From Bacteroidota bacterium (GTDB lineage: Bacteria > Bacteroidota > Bacteroidia > Chitinophagales > Chitinophagaceae), in NCBI GenBank assembly GCA_023422565.1, contig JAFAGR010000088.1:1-18736 (forward strand): a stretch of DNA of 18,736 nucleotides, given 5' to 3'. Below, piece after piece: positions 7,565-15,814 of the stretch. How positions within the stretch are numbered: position 1 is the stretch's first letter; every line of letters begins with the position of its first letter. A program made the translations under genes and the position numbers. Under the pieces are notes generated by a model. It had not been told where the DNA came from, did not search any database, and saw nothing but the letters and a program-made list of their open reading frames with translations.

Positions 7565-7984
7565 ATGGCCCAGGCCCCTTCTCTCTCTGCCGAAATACAG
7601 GCTTACAATAATTTGCAGTCTGCAACTCATAAAGAAACATGCGACCTCTTGTCTGCGCAAATAACAAAGCATCTTCCTGAAGCGGAAAATAAGATCTGGC
7701 ACAGGCACCCGGTATGGTTTATTAACGGCAATCCCATTACAGGATATAGCGTTCAAAAAGCAGGCGTGAGGCTGATGTTCTGGAGCGGAAAATCTTTTGG
7801 AGAAGAGATGCTCTCAAAGAGGGGCGAAAAGTTTCAGGATGCATCTGTTTTTTATAATGAGGTAAAAGAAATAAATAAAAATGACTTGAAGCGTTGGCTG
7901 CAAAAAGCGCGAAACATCCAATGGGATTATAAGAACATTGTGAAGCGTAAAGGAAAGCTGGAAAAGCTGACAGAATTTGGTTAG
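7565..7984 (+). CDS. DUF1801 (YdhG-like) domain protein
   Basis: A 139-residue soluble protein with no signal peptide. The pattern matches the DUF1801/YdhG family: a helical lead (EIQAYNNLQSATHKETCDLL), then ITKHLPEAENKIWHRHPVWFINGNPITGYSVQKAGVRLMFW, where family members have a conserved conversion from an acidic helix (LPEAEEKI) into a beta sheet. The family adopts a YjbR/frataxin-like fold and some members are annotated as iron chaperones, but the biochemical role is not settled. The tail is rich in Lys and Arg. The gene stands alone, with 182 nt before it and 62 nt after it to the TPR protein. Confidence 0.72.
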   Translation: MAQAPSLSAEIQAYNNLQSATHKETCDLLSAQITKHLPEAENKIWHRHPVWFINGNPITGYSVQKAGVRLMFWSGKSFGEEMLSKRGEKFQDASVFYNEVKEINKNDLKRWLQKARNIQWDYKNIVKRKGKLEKLTEFG

Positions 7985-8046
7985 ATGGCCGTAGGAAAAT
8001 TCCTTTAAACACTTTTCGGACAAATCATCTTTTAAACAAAGACACT

Positions 8047-9234
8047 ATGAAACAAATCGGGATACTGATACTGGTGCTGTTTTCATATTCCGCATTCGCA
8101 CAAACGGAACTTCAAACGATAAAAAAAGCGAATGAACTAATTGCTGACAAGAAATATGAAACAGCCTTTACCCTTCTTGATAAGTTTGATCCGGACAACA
8201 TTAAACCGGACATCGTTCTGCTAAAACAGGAAATTCTACTTGAGTACTTTGTTACAAGCATGATGCACCAGGCATTTTCACTAAAAGACATTGATAAATC
8301 AGAAGATATCCTCGATTACAGGGGCAAGGATGGCCTCTCTGATGTACACCTGTTTCAGGCAGATAGTATCCTTCAAGGACTTATAAAACGTTATCCCGCA
8401 AACTGTAATCTTTATAAAGCGCTGGGTGAATACTATTATGAAGTGCACCTGAAATACGGCGGCCGTTGGCTTAAAGAAGACGTTGAGTTATTTCCTTGGA
8501 TAGAGACAAATTTTAAAAAAGCTGTTGATGGCAACTGTGCTGATTTCATGACTTATTATTCCCTCGGATACATTAACCTTCTACAGGAAAAAACAGCTGA
8601 GAGTATTCCGTGGTTTTTAAAATCTATTGCACTGAATCAGGAGCATGCAAGCTCTCACTACAATCTGGCTTATGCTTATTTATTCACAGACGACCGGGCC
8701 AATGCGCTTACTCACGCTAAGGCTGCACTGGAGCTATACAAGGGTGACGAATATAAAAGTGATGCAGCGCAGATGGTGGGGCAGATATACACTGAACTTG
8801 GAGAAGACATCAATGCCCTTACCTACCATGAAAAAGCTTTTGAAATTGATCCGGGGAATTATAATAACAACAGAACGCTCCTCGGTTTATACGTTAAGCA
8901 AAATCATAAAAAAGCCGGTCAAATGACCAGGCAGTTTTTTGACCAGGCTCCCGACAACCCCACTATTTACCACGATCTTGAAGCAATTTATTTAGACAAT
9001 AAAAAGGATAAGGACCTGATAGCCTTTTATAATTCGCAGCTTCCTCTTTATAAACAAAATGAGAAGGTGCTGGGCGGCTTGAACTTTTACCTCGCTCAGC
9101 TTTATATTCAGTTAGATAAGAAGGTGGCTAAGGAATATTTTATTAAGGCGAGATCACATTTTGAAAAAGTGTTTGGAAATGACCATGAGGTGTTCGCTGT
9201 AATTGCTCAGGGACTTGAACAATGCGAAAAATGA
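8047..9234 (+). CDS. Exported tetratricopeptide-repeat protein
   Basis: A 395-residue protein with a clear Sec signal peptide (residues 1-19, ending SAFAQ), so it is probably periplasmic. Tetratricopeptide-like helical hairpins are visible at about residues 167-199 (YYSLGYINLLQEKTAESIPW), 201-232 (ASSHYNLAYAYLFTDDRANA) and 237-270 (AAQMVGQIYTELGEDINALTYHEKAFEIDP), with weaker ones on both sides. No catalytic motif is present. TPR arrays usually hold partner proteins. Nothing in the neighbours names a partner, since the DUF1801 and SRPBCC genes next to it are soluble cytosolic types. It is probably transcribed on its own or loosely with the genes downstream (52-nt gap). Confidence 0.85.
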   Translation: MKQIGILILVLFSYSAFAQTELQTIKKANELIADKKYETAFTLLDKFDPDNIKPDIVLLKQEILLEYFVTSMMHQAFSLKDIDKSEDILDYRGKDGLSDVHLFQADSILQGLIKRYPANCNLYKALGEYYYEVHLKYGGRWLKEDVELFPWIETNFKKAVDGNCADFMTYYSLGYINLLQEKTAESIPWFLKSIALNQEHASSHYNLAYAYLFTDDRANALTHAKAALELYKGDEYKSDAAQMVGQIYTELGEDINALTYHEKAFEIDPGNYNNNRTLLGLYVKQNHKKAGQMTRQFFDQAPDNPTIYHDLEAIYLDNKKDKDLIAFYNSQLPLYKQNEKVLGGLNFYLAQLYIQLDKKVAKEYFIKARSHFEKVFGNDHEVFAVIAQGLEQCEK

Positions 9235-9286
9235 TCACATAAATCAACATACCGATCAAACCATCAAACAATAAAACCAAATTATT

Positions 9287-9745
9287 ATGCAACAACTACA
9301 ATTCACGATCGAAATAAAAGCGCCGGCGCAAAAAGTCTACGAAACCATGCTCGGCTTGAAAGACAAATCAACCTACGAGTATTGGACTAAAACCTTTAAT
9401 CCCACATCTACCTATGAGGGCACTTGGGCGGAGGGAGGTAAAATACTTTTTGTAGGAGTGGATGAAAATGGAAAAAAAGGCGGGATGGTTTCAGAAGTTG
9501 CAGAAAACAGGCCTGCTGAATTTGTCTCCATCCGCCACTACGGATTTTTAGATGGAGATACCGAAATTACAACCGGCGAGCAGGTTGAAAAATGGTCGGG
9601 TGGGCGTGAAAATTACCGGTTTGAAGAACACAATGGAACCACTACTTTAACCGTCGCGTTGGATGCCATTGAAGAGTACGTGGATTACTTCAACAAACTT
9701 TATCCAACAGCACTTGAAAAATTAAAAGAGATATGCGAACGTTAA
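9287..9745 (+). CDS. SRPBCC-domain protein (AHSA1/START-like)
   Basis: A 152-residue cytosolic protein with the SRPBCC (Bet v 1/START-like) plan: an N-terminal strand FTIEIKAPAQKVYETML, the W-rich loop EYWTKTFNPTSTYEGTW, the beta-sheet run GGKILFVGVDENGKKGGMVSEV, and a long C-terminal helix YVDYFNKLYPTALEKLKEI. This fold forms a deep hydrophobic ligand pocket. AHSA1-like members in bacteria are widespread and mostly uncharacterised. It is followed after 28 nt by the DHFR-fold reductase on the same strand, which suggests one transcript. Pairing of SRPBCC and DHFR-like genes is common in Bacteroidota stress or accessory loci, but I cannot infer a shared pathway. Confidence 0.82.
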   Translation: MQQLQFTIEIKAPAQKVYETMLGLKDKSTYEYWTKTFNPTSTYEGTWAEGGKILFVGVDENGKKGGMVSEVAENRPAEFVSIRHYGFLDGDTEITTGEQVEKWSGGRENYRFEEHNGTTTLTVALDAIEEYVDYFNKLYPTALEKLKEICER

Positions 9746-9773
9746 CAATTAAATTCTCAGTCAACTAAATCTT

Positions 9774-10346
9774 ATGGGTAAACTCATCATGTGGAATGTG
9801 GTAACACTAGATGGTTATTTTGAAGGAAGCCAGGCCTGGGATCTTTCATTTCACAATATTGTTTGGGGAAAGGAACTCGAAGCTTTCTGTTTGGAACAAC
9901 TTCACAATGCCGATTATCTTTTGTTCGGCCGAAAAACTTACGAGGGTATGGCAGACTACTGGAGCAATGCACCGGACGATGAACAGCAGGATATTACACG
10001 ATTGATGAACAAAATTCCTAAGCTTGTCTGCTCCGAAACACTGCAGGTTACCGAATGGAATAATTCTTCCTTAATAAAAGGAAATATTGCGGCTGAAATT
10101 TTGAAGCTGAAACAACAAGGCGGGAAAGATATCTTCGTTTTTGGCAGCGCGAACCTATCGGAAACGCTGATCAACGAAGACCTGTTCGACGAATACCGCA
10201 TTTGCATTGCACCGGTGATTATCGGCAATGGAAGGCCTTTGTTCAATAAAGGCCTTAGGCCAAAAAATCTCGCGCTACTTTCAACCAGGCCTCTGCAAAC
10301 AGGGGGTGTAATTTTGAAATACGGAAAAGAAAAAGTGATCATATAA
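9774..10346 (+). CDS. Dihydrofolate reductase-fold protein (RibD C-terminal domain family)
   Basis: A 190-residue protein. Motifs of the RibD_C/DHFR-like family are the strand-loop WNVVTLDGYFEG at residues 7-18, ADYLLFGRKTYEGMADYW near 46-63 (the GRxTYE nucleotide-binding signature), GGKDIFVFGSANL, and LFDEYRICIAPVIIGNGRPLF near the C-terminus. Family members bind NADPH; true riboflavin reductases act in flavin synthesis, but stand-alone proteins like this, in Bacteroidota and Actinobacteria, are mostly of unknown substrate. It does not carry the features of the folate-pathway DHFR FolA. It lies 28 nt after the SRPBCC gene and ends 59 nt from the convergent NlpC/P60 gene. Confidence 0.88.
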   Translation: MGKLIMWNVVTLDGYFEGSQAWDLSFHNIVWGKELEAFCLEQLHNADYLLFGRKTYEGMADYWSNAPDDEQQDITRLMNKIPKLVCSETLQVTEWNNSSLIKGNIAAEILKLKQQGGKDIFVFGSANLSETLINEDLFDEYRICIAPVIIGNGRPLFNKGLRPKNLALLSTRPLQTGGVILKYGKEKVII

Positions 10347-10405
10347 CTCCGCGGAAATAATAGGCGGGAAATACGCTTCTGAAATCCGGTGGTTGATTTT
10401 TAAAA

Positions 10406-11086
10406 TTACAAAACGTTTACTCCGGCAAACTCAGAAGTTGTAGATGCCTCTTCCACCCTTCCTGCGCCGAGGTATCTTTTTGCAAAATACGGATCGTCCA
10501 GGTGAGAGATTGTTACGCCCGAAGAACTACCGGCGTGAACAAAATAACCGTCTGATAAGAAAACACCCACATGGCTGATGCCGCCCGTGGTATTGAAGAA
10601 CACAAGGTCACCTTCGCGAAGGTCTTCTTTTTTAACGCGGCTTGTATTTTTAAACTGCTCTCGTGCGGTTCGCGGGAGAATGTGGCTGTACACATCGTAA
10701 ATGAGCTGCCCTGAAAAACTGCTGCAGTCCACTCCTTTTTTAGTGGTACCTCCATAACGGTAGCGCGTACGGTACCATTCGTCTATAAAACTGTAAAGAG
10801 AAAGATTGTTGATGCGTTCAACTTCGCAATCCATTATCAGGGAATACTTTAGTTGAAGCTGATTGCATTTTTCTGTTTCGGCAGCCGAGAATTTCTTGAG
10901 TTCGGGCTTGCTTCGTACCGGCACTTTTGCCACCTCCTTTGCCACATAGGCAAGAGAAACGGTTTTAGGGCGGGGCTGCAATTCTATTCCCTCAATAAAG
11001 CGGGGAGATTTTTTTTGTGCCAAAACATTTGGCGTGATTCCGGAAAAAATGGCCGTGGCCAAACTAACCAAAAATAAGTTTCTCAT
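10406..11086 (-). CDS. Secreted NlpC/P60 (C40) cell-wall peptidase
   Basis: A 226-residue protein with a signal peptide ending NVLAQ at residues 1-24. The C-terminal half is an NlpC/P60 domain with the catalytic triad visible: Cys121 in VDCSSFSGQLIY, His172 in GISHVGVFL, and His184 in YFVHAGS, with the usual LREGDLVFF before the first His. This fold cleaves peptidoglycan stem peptides, typically the D-Glu to diamino-acid bond, in the periplasm. Residues about 25-100 have no SH3 domain that I recognise and probably form a linker or helical lead. It is divergent from dnaE and convergent with the DHFR-fold gene, so it is its own transcription unit. Confidence 0.92.
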   Translation of the reverse strand: MRNLFLVSLATAIFSGITPNVLAQKKSPRFIEGIELQPRPKTVSLAYVAKEVAKVPVRSKPELKKFSAAETEKCNQLQLKYSLIMDCEVERINNLSLYSFIDEWYRTRYRYGGTTKKGVDCSSFSGQLIYDVYSHILPRTAREQFKNTSRVKKEDLREGDLVFFNTTGGISHVGVFLSDGYFVHAGSSSGVTISHLDDPYFAKRYLGAGRVEEASTTSEFAGVNVL

Positions 11087-11416
11087 ACTGTAATTGGGTT
11101 TACACGTATGCAGGACTTAATCTTGTGTTATTCAATCATCTTTTAATCTCTGATGGTTTTTCTTTGATTCTTAAACTTGAGCTACGATTCCTGTCTTACA
11201 AACAATTAAAAAATAGGTTTTCAAAAAATATTGGGGCGAAATTAACCCATCCATTTTAAAATGGCAACCAACCGGGAATTTTTTTTCATTTTATTGTGGA
11301 AAACCCTCCTTACTTCTCAAACAGGAAAATGCGAACTTTGTTATACTCCATTCATGCACTTTTCTGTGGCGATGGAAGTTCAAATCACTTAGAATCAAGC
11401 TATTAATCACAAGAAA
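11087..11416. other. Divergent intergenic region between the NlpC/P60 gene and dnaE
   Basis: No gene is evident in these 330 nt. The region is AT-rich, with T-runs near 11280-11287 and a perfect 14-bp palindrome at 11251-11264. GAACTTTG (11333-11340) is one base from the TAnnTTTG -7 consensus and could serve dnaE, but I find no well-placed -33 box. It must hold the promoters for both divergent genes. Confidence 0.5.
11251..11264. promoter_or_regulatory. Perfect 14-bp palindrome
   Basis: CCATTTTAAAATGG reads identically on both strands and sits roughly midway between the divergent NlpC/P60 gene and dnaE. It could be a regulator-binding site, but AT-rich palindromes of this length also occur by chance. 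Confidence 0.3.
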
Positions 11417-14400
11417 ATGAAGTTTTCCCATCTTCATGTACATACCCAATTCTCCCTGCTTGATGGGGCGGCAAGCATAAAATCGCTGTATAAAAAAGCT
11501 ATTGATGATGGAATGCCCGCCGTAGCGATAAGTGATCATGGAAACATGTTCGGCGTATTTGAATTTGTAAAGGAAGCTTATAAACATAAAAATGAGGATG
11601 GTTCACTAAAGGTGAAGCCGGTGATCGGGTGTGAGTTTTACATCACGCAAGACCGCACCCGCAAAACCTTCAGTAAAGAAGAACGCGATCCCCGGCATCA
11701 CCAGATCCTACTCGCGAAAAATGCGCAGGGATATAAAAACCTGGTAAAGCTCACTTCACTCGGATATACCGAAGGTTTGTATTCAAAATATCCGCGCATT
11801 GATAAAACCCTCATCCATAAATATCACGAAGGCCTCATCGCCACCACCTGTTGCCTTGGCGCACTGGTGCCGCAAACCATTTTGAAAAAAGGAGAAGAGG
11901 AAGGCGAGAATGAATTTAAATGGTGGCTGAACATTTTCCAGGAAGATTATTATGTGGAATTGCAGCGCCATGGAATGCGCGAGCAGGACCAGGTGAATGA
12001 AGTACTCCTGAAATTTGCACGGAAGTATAACGTGAAGGTGATCGGCAGCAACGACAGCCATTACACGGATCAGAAAGATTTTAACGCGCATGATATTTTG
12101 CTCTGCATCAACACCGGTGAATTGCAGAGCACTCCTGCCTCGCGGGATTTTTCTGACGATGATATAAATGCAAAGGGAAAAAGGTTCGCCTTTTTTAACG
12201 ACCAGTTTTATTTTAAGAACACGCAGGAGATGACGCAGGTATTTCACGACCTGCCGGAGGCGATAGACAATACCAATGAAATTGTAAGTAAGGTGGAAAC
12301 GCTGAAGCTGGAGCGAGATATCCTTCTCCCCCACTTTGTAGTTCCCTCAACTTTTAAAAGCCAGGACGATTACCTGGAGAGCATCACCTGGGCGGGTGCG
12401 CGTAAACGTTATGAAATATTCACGCCCAAAATTGAAGAACGAATTCAGTTTGAACTTGGCGTTATCCGTGAAATGGGCTTTGCCGGTTACTTTTTAATTG
12501 TAAGCGACTTCATAAAGGCGGGTCGGGATATGGGCGTGTTTATCGGCCCGGGGCGTGGCTCCGCAGCCGGAAGCGTGGTAGCGTATTGTATTGGAATCAC
12601 CAACATTGATCCGATTAAGTACGACCTGCTTTTTGAGCGTTTCCTTAATCCCGAGCGAAAGAGCATGCCGGATATTGATACGGACTTTGATGATGAAGGA
12701 AGGCAAAAAGTGATCGACTATGTGGTAGATAAATATGGCAAGAACCAGGTTGCCCAGATCATAACCTATGGCACGATGGCAGCCAAGTCGGCCATTGCGG
12801 ATGTGGCGCGCGTGATGGACCTTCCCTTACCCGAAAGCCGTGCACTTACTAAACTTATTCCTGAAAAGCCGGGCATAAGTTTGAAGCGGTTGTTGCATGC
12901 ACCCCTCACGAAATCTGAAGCGAAGGATGAGGAGAAATCGCTTGAAGAAAAGGAACAGATCGTTGCAGATGATCTTGAAAACGTAAAAAAATTACGCACG
13001 CTTTATAACCAGGAAGACCTTACATCCACCATACTTCACGAAGCCGAAGTGCTTGAAGGATCTGTAAGAAATACCGGCGTACATGCCTCCGCCATCATTA
13101 TTGCCCCGCAGGATATCACCGATATTATGCCTGTGGCCACCTCAAAGGATTCAGACCTTTGGGTGACGCAAATTGAAGGCAACAGTATTGAAAGTGCGGG
13201 CGTAATCAAAATGGACTTCTTAGGTTTACGCACATTGAGTGTGTTGAAAACCGCATTGCGCCTCATAAAAATAAATCACGGCGTTGAAATAGACCTGGAT
13301 GCAATTCCACTGGATGATGAAATGACCTACAAGGTTTTTCAATCGGGTGATACCAACGCCACCTTCCAGTTTGAGAGCGCAGGGATGCAAAAGTATTTGC
13401 GGGAACTGAAGCCCGATGCTTTTGATGACCTTATTGCGATGAACGCTTTGTTCAGGCCCGGGCCACTTGCCTATATCCCGAAATTTATTGCGCGTAAGCA
13501 TGGCCGTGAGGAAGTGACCTACGATCTTCCTGAAATGAAGGAATACCTCGAAAACACATACGGCATTACAGTTTACCAGGAACAGGTAATGTTGCTCTCC
13601 CAAAAACTTGCAGGCTTTTCAAAAGGCCAGGCGGATACGCTGCGAAAAGCCATGGGAAAGAAAGACCGAGCCACGCTTGATAAAATGAAGGGCAACTTCA
13701 TGGAGGGCGCGAAAGCTCTTGGGCACCCTGAAGATAAGCTCGAAAAAATATGGACCGATTGGGAGGCATTCGCACAATATGCCTTCAATAAATCTCATGC
13801 CACCTGTTATGCATTCGTGGCTTATCAAACTGCATATTTAAAAGCACACTACCCTGCCGAGTACATGGCCGCGGTGTTGAACCATGCAGGAAGTGCGGAG
13901 AAGATCACCTTCTTTATGGAAGAGTGCAAGCGAATGGGGTTGACAGTGCTTGGCCCGGATATCAACGAATCATTTTATGGATTCACGGTAAACAAAAAAG
14001 GTGAAATACGTTTTGGCCTTGGCGGTATTAAAGGCGTGGGTGAAGCGGCGATTGAAAATATTGTGGATGTTAGAACGAAGAAAGGCCCCTTTGAAAATAT
14101 TTTTGATCTGGTAAAACGGGTGAACCTCCGTTCAGTTAACAAAAAATCAATGGAATGCCTTGTTTACTCAGGCGCATTCGATTGTTTTAAAGACATGCAT
14201 CGTGCGCAATATTTTTTCTCCACGCCCGGCGAACAGAATGGACTGGAGAAAATAATAAAGTACGGAGCCATTTGCCAATCGCAATCCTCATCTGCAGCCA
14301 ACACGCTTTTCGGCGATATGCAGGCCATTGAAATAGCGCCGCCGAAATTATTGCAATGCACACCGTGGCAGCTTGTTGAGCAGTTAGATCATGAAAAAGA

Positions 14401-15037
14401 TGTAGTGGGCATGTATATCAGCGGCCATCCGCTGGATAATTTCAAATTCGAATTGCGCCACTACCAGATCATTCCTGTTGAAAAATTCAATGAAACAAAA
14501 AATGCCGTTGCGGAAGGCACGGTACCATCGTACACATTTCGCATGGCGGGGCTGGTAACCGATGCACAGCAGCGATTAACAAAAACCGGAAAGCCCTTCG
14601 CTATTTTAACCATTGAAGATTACAGCGGAAAAACCGAATTCTGGTTGTTCAGCGAAGACTTCATCCGCTTCCAGCCTTATTTAAAAACAGGAATTATCAT
14701 CATGGTTGAAGGTGCTTTTAAATCGAGGTTTAAGTCAGACAAATATGAATTTAAGATCAGCCGGATGCATTTGCTGGAAACCGTAAAATCATCATTAACA
14801 CGACAGATCGTGATTGATCTCCCTATTGAAACGGTTGACAAGCCATTTGTCGATTTCATCAGTAAAAATTTTGACGACTACCCCGGCAACACCACGGTAA
14901 AATTGTATGTGAGTTCGCAAAACCGGGATAAAACCTCCATTTTGAGTACACTTGAGCGAGGGATCACCATGAACGATGAGTTGGCCTATTATCTTGAAAA
15001 CCATCCGCAGCTGGAAGTGAAAGTGCAGTTAAATTAA
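11417..15037 (+). CDS. dnaE: DNA polymerase III subunit alpha
   Basis: At 1206 residues it is typical of Bacteroidota DnaE. The N-terminal PHP domain (about residues 1-290) starts HLHVHTQFSLLDG. The polymerase catalytic aspartates are in MPDIDTDFDDEGR (Asp419 and Asp421, matching E. coli Asp401/403) and IKMDFLGLRTL (Asp600, matching Asp555). A helix-hairpin-helix segment (GLGGIKGVGEAAIENI) lies at about residue 870, and an OB-fold of about residues 1035-1125 (FRMAGLVTDAQQRLTKTGKP) precedes a short C-terminal domain. It is the replicative polymerase catalytic subunit, elongating at the fork with the beta clamp and clamp loader. The full PHP metal-ligand set appears present (see findings). The start at ATG 11417 places the PHP motif at residues 5-17, as in homologues. 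It is upstream of trxA by 101 nt. Confidence 0.97.
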   Translation: MKFSHLHVHTQFSLLDGAASIKSLYKKAIDDGMPAVAISDHGNMFGVFEFVKEAYKHKNEDGSLKVKPVIGCEFYITQDRTRKTFSKEERDPRHHQILLAKNAQGYKNLVKLTSLGYTEGLYSKYPRIDKTLIHKYHEGLIATTCCLGALVPQTILKKGEEEGENEFKWWLNIFQEDYYVELQRHGMREQDQVNEVLLKFARKYNVKVIGSNDSHYTDQKDFNAHDILLCINTGELQSTPASRDFSDDDINAKGKRFAFFNDQFYFKNTQEMTQVFHDLPEAIDNTNEIVSKVETLKLERDILLPHFVVPSTFKSQDDYLESITWAGARKRYEIFTPKIEERIQFELGVIREMGFAGYFLIVSDFIKAGRDMGVFIGPGRGSAAGSVVAYCIGITNIDPIKYDLLFERFLNPERKSMPDIDTDFDDEGRQKVIDYVVDKYGKNQVAQIITYGTMAAKSAIADVARVMDLPLPESRALTKLIPEKPGISLKRLLHAPLTKSEAKDEEKSLEEKEQIVADDLENVKKLRTLYNQEDLTSTILHEAEVLEGSVRNTGVHASAIIIAPQDITDIMPVATSKDSDLWVTQIEGNSIESAGVIKMDFLGLRTLSVLKTALRLIKINHGVEIDLDAIPLDDEMTYKVFQSGDTNATFQFESAGMQKYLRELKPDAFDDLIAMNALFRPGPLAYIPKFIARKHGREEVTYDLPEMKEYLENTYGITVYQEQVMLLSQKLAGFSKGQADTLRKAMGKKDRATLDKMKGNFMEGAKALGHPEDKLEKIWTDWEAFAQYAFNKSHATCYAFVAYQTAYLKAHYPAEYMAAVLNHAGSAEKITFFMEECKRMGLTVLGPDINESFYGFTVNKKGEIRFGLGGIKGVGEAAIENIVDVRTKKGPFENIFDLVKRVNLRSVNKKSMECLVYSGAFDCFKDMHRAQYFFSTPGEQNGLEKIIKYGAICQSQSSSAANTLFGDMQAIEIAPPKLLQCTPWQLVEQLDHEKDVVGMYISGHPLDNFKFELRHYQIIPVEKFNETKNAVAEGTVPSYTFRMAGLVTDAQQRLTKTGKPFAILTIEDYSGKTEFWLFSEDFIRFQPYLKTGIIIMVEGAFKSRFKSDKYEFKISRMHLLETVKSSLTRQIVIDLPIETVDKPFVDFISKNFDDYPGNTTVKLYVSSQNRDKTSILSTLERGITMNDELAYYLENHPQLEVKVQLN

Positions 15038-15098
15038 GAAGATAACCTGCCAATACGGGTATAAAAATGACAAATGTGCAAGAAGAATATATTGGAAG

Positions 15099-15106
15099 TA
15101 AATTTG
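15099..15106 (+). promoter_or_regulatory. Likely -7 box of the trxA promoter
   Basis: TAAATTTG is an exact match to the Bacteroidota -7 consensus TAnnTTTG, 32 nt before the trxA ATG. A weak -33 candidate (ATGTG, about 15074-15078) is 20 nt upstream. It fits trxA having its own promoter rather than depending on dnaE readthrough. Confidence 0.5.
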
Positions 15107-15138
15107 CAATTATCAACTAAACAATAAATCAGAATATT

Positions 15139-15456
15139 ATGGCACTAGAATTCACAGATGCTAACTTTAAGAGCGAGGTTTTGGAATCAGATAAATTATC
15201 AGTGGTAGATTTTTGGGCAGAATGGTGCGGTCCGTGCCGAGCCATAGGCCCTGTAATCGAAGAACTTTCAAAAGAATATGACGGTAAGGTAAAGGTGGGA
15301 AAAGTGAACGTAGATAACAATCCGCAGATCTCAACTAATTATGGTATCACCAGCATTCCTGCTATCCTGTTTCTGAAAAATGGTGTAGTGGTTGATAAAC
15401 TGGTTGGTGCGCAACCTAAGGCGAACTTTGTGAAGAAGATCGAAGCACATAAGTAG
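15139..15456 (+). CDS. trxA: Thioredoxin
   Basis: A 105-residue single-domain thioredoxin. The redox-active WCGPC motif has Cys30 and Cys33, the preceding SVVDFWAEW supplies the conserved buried Asp24, and the cis-proline is Pro74 in GITSIPAIL. No signal peptide is present, so it is a cytosolic general protein-disulfide reductase fed by thioredoxin reductase and NADPH, serving ribonucleotide reductase, peroxiredoxins and others. It has a consensus -7 promoter box upstream and a strong terminator downstream, so it is a single-gene unit. Its TAG stop is the first three bases of a perfect four-unit TAGTNNN array. Confidence 0.97.
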   Translation: MALEFTDANFKSEVLESDKLSVVDFWAEWCGPCRAIGPVIEELSKEYDGKVKVGKVNVDNNPQISTNYGITSIPAILFLKNGVVVDKLVGAQPKANFVKKIEAHK

Positions 15457-15481
15457 TTTGTAGTTCCTAGTTTGTAGTTCC
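15454..15481 (+). repeat. TAGTNNN heptamer array at the trxA stop
   Basis: Four perfect contiguous heptamers (TAGTTTG, TAGTTCC, TAGTTTG, TAGTTCC) also form an exact tandem duplication of a 14-mer. The trxA stop TAG is the first triplet. It is in the sense orientation of trxA. Confidence 0.85.
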
Positions 15482-15503
15482 GGGTTAATTCAGAATATTT
15501 TTC

Positions 15504-15537
15504 AACGCGCAAGGCATAACGCTCTGCGCGTTTTTTT
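15504..15537 (+). terminator. Rho-independent terminator of trxA
   Basis: The 8-bp stem AACGCGCA (15504-15511) with TGCGCGTT (15525-15532) encloses a 13-nt loop and runs into seven T residues (15531-15537). It lies 48 nt after the trxA stop, beyond the heptamer array. Confidence 0.85.
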
Positions 15538-15540
15538 AGG

Positions 15541-15660
15541 GTTATGGTATAACGTGGCCGCTTTAGGTGTTATTACCTACAGCTATTGCTACCCCTTCAG
15601 GGTCGAAACGACCAGGTGTTTTTGCCTTAACACTGACGCAATATGTTGTGTCCATAAAGC
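15541..15660. repeat. Hairpin-rich intergenic segment, possibly a decayed dispersed repeat
   Basis: This lies in the 396-nt gap between trxA and the convergent - strand gene. It holds several small inverted repeats: GTTAT/ATAAC (15541-15553), TAGGT/ACCTA (15564-15579), ACCC/GGGT (15591-15603) and GGTCG-AAA-CGACC (15601-15613), the last two overlapping and mutually exclusive. The TACAGCTATTGCTACCCC stretch reminds me of dispersed intergenic repeats of Bacteroidota; this is from memory of the pattern, not a comparison. I see no convincing gene in the rest of the gap. Confidence 0.3.
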
Positions 15661-15814
15661 AATGATTTAATGAAGAAATTCGTAATCCCAAAAAAAATTA
15701 ACTATTGTCAAGCGCGTGCAGGAAAAAATATCCGACCCGGAATGGGCCGCATGAAGCAGTTCCTGGTTTGCAGCCTGTATCTCCTGATTTCGAGTGAAAA
15801 TTTACCACTGATTT

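Noticed and set aside
9956..10342. 128-codon open frame on the - strand
   Set aside because: It is antisense to the DHFR-fold gene, which has clear family motifs; no homology-like pattern is seen in the antisense protein.
11783..12334. 183-codon open frame on the - strand
   Set aside because: It lies entirely antisense to the PHP domain of dnaE, has no recognisable motif, and its composition is explained by the coding strand.
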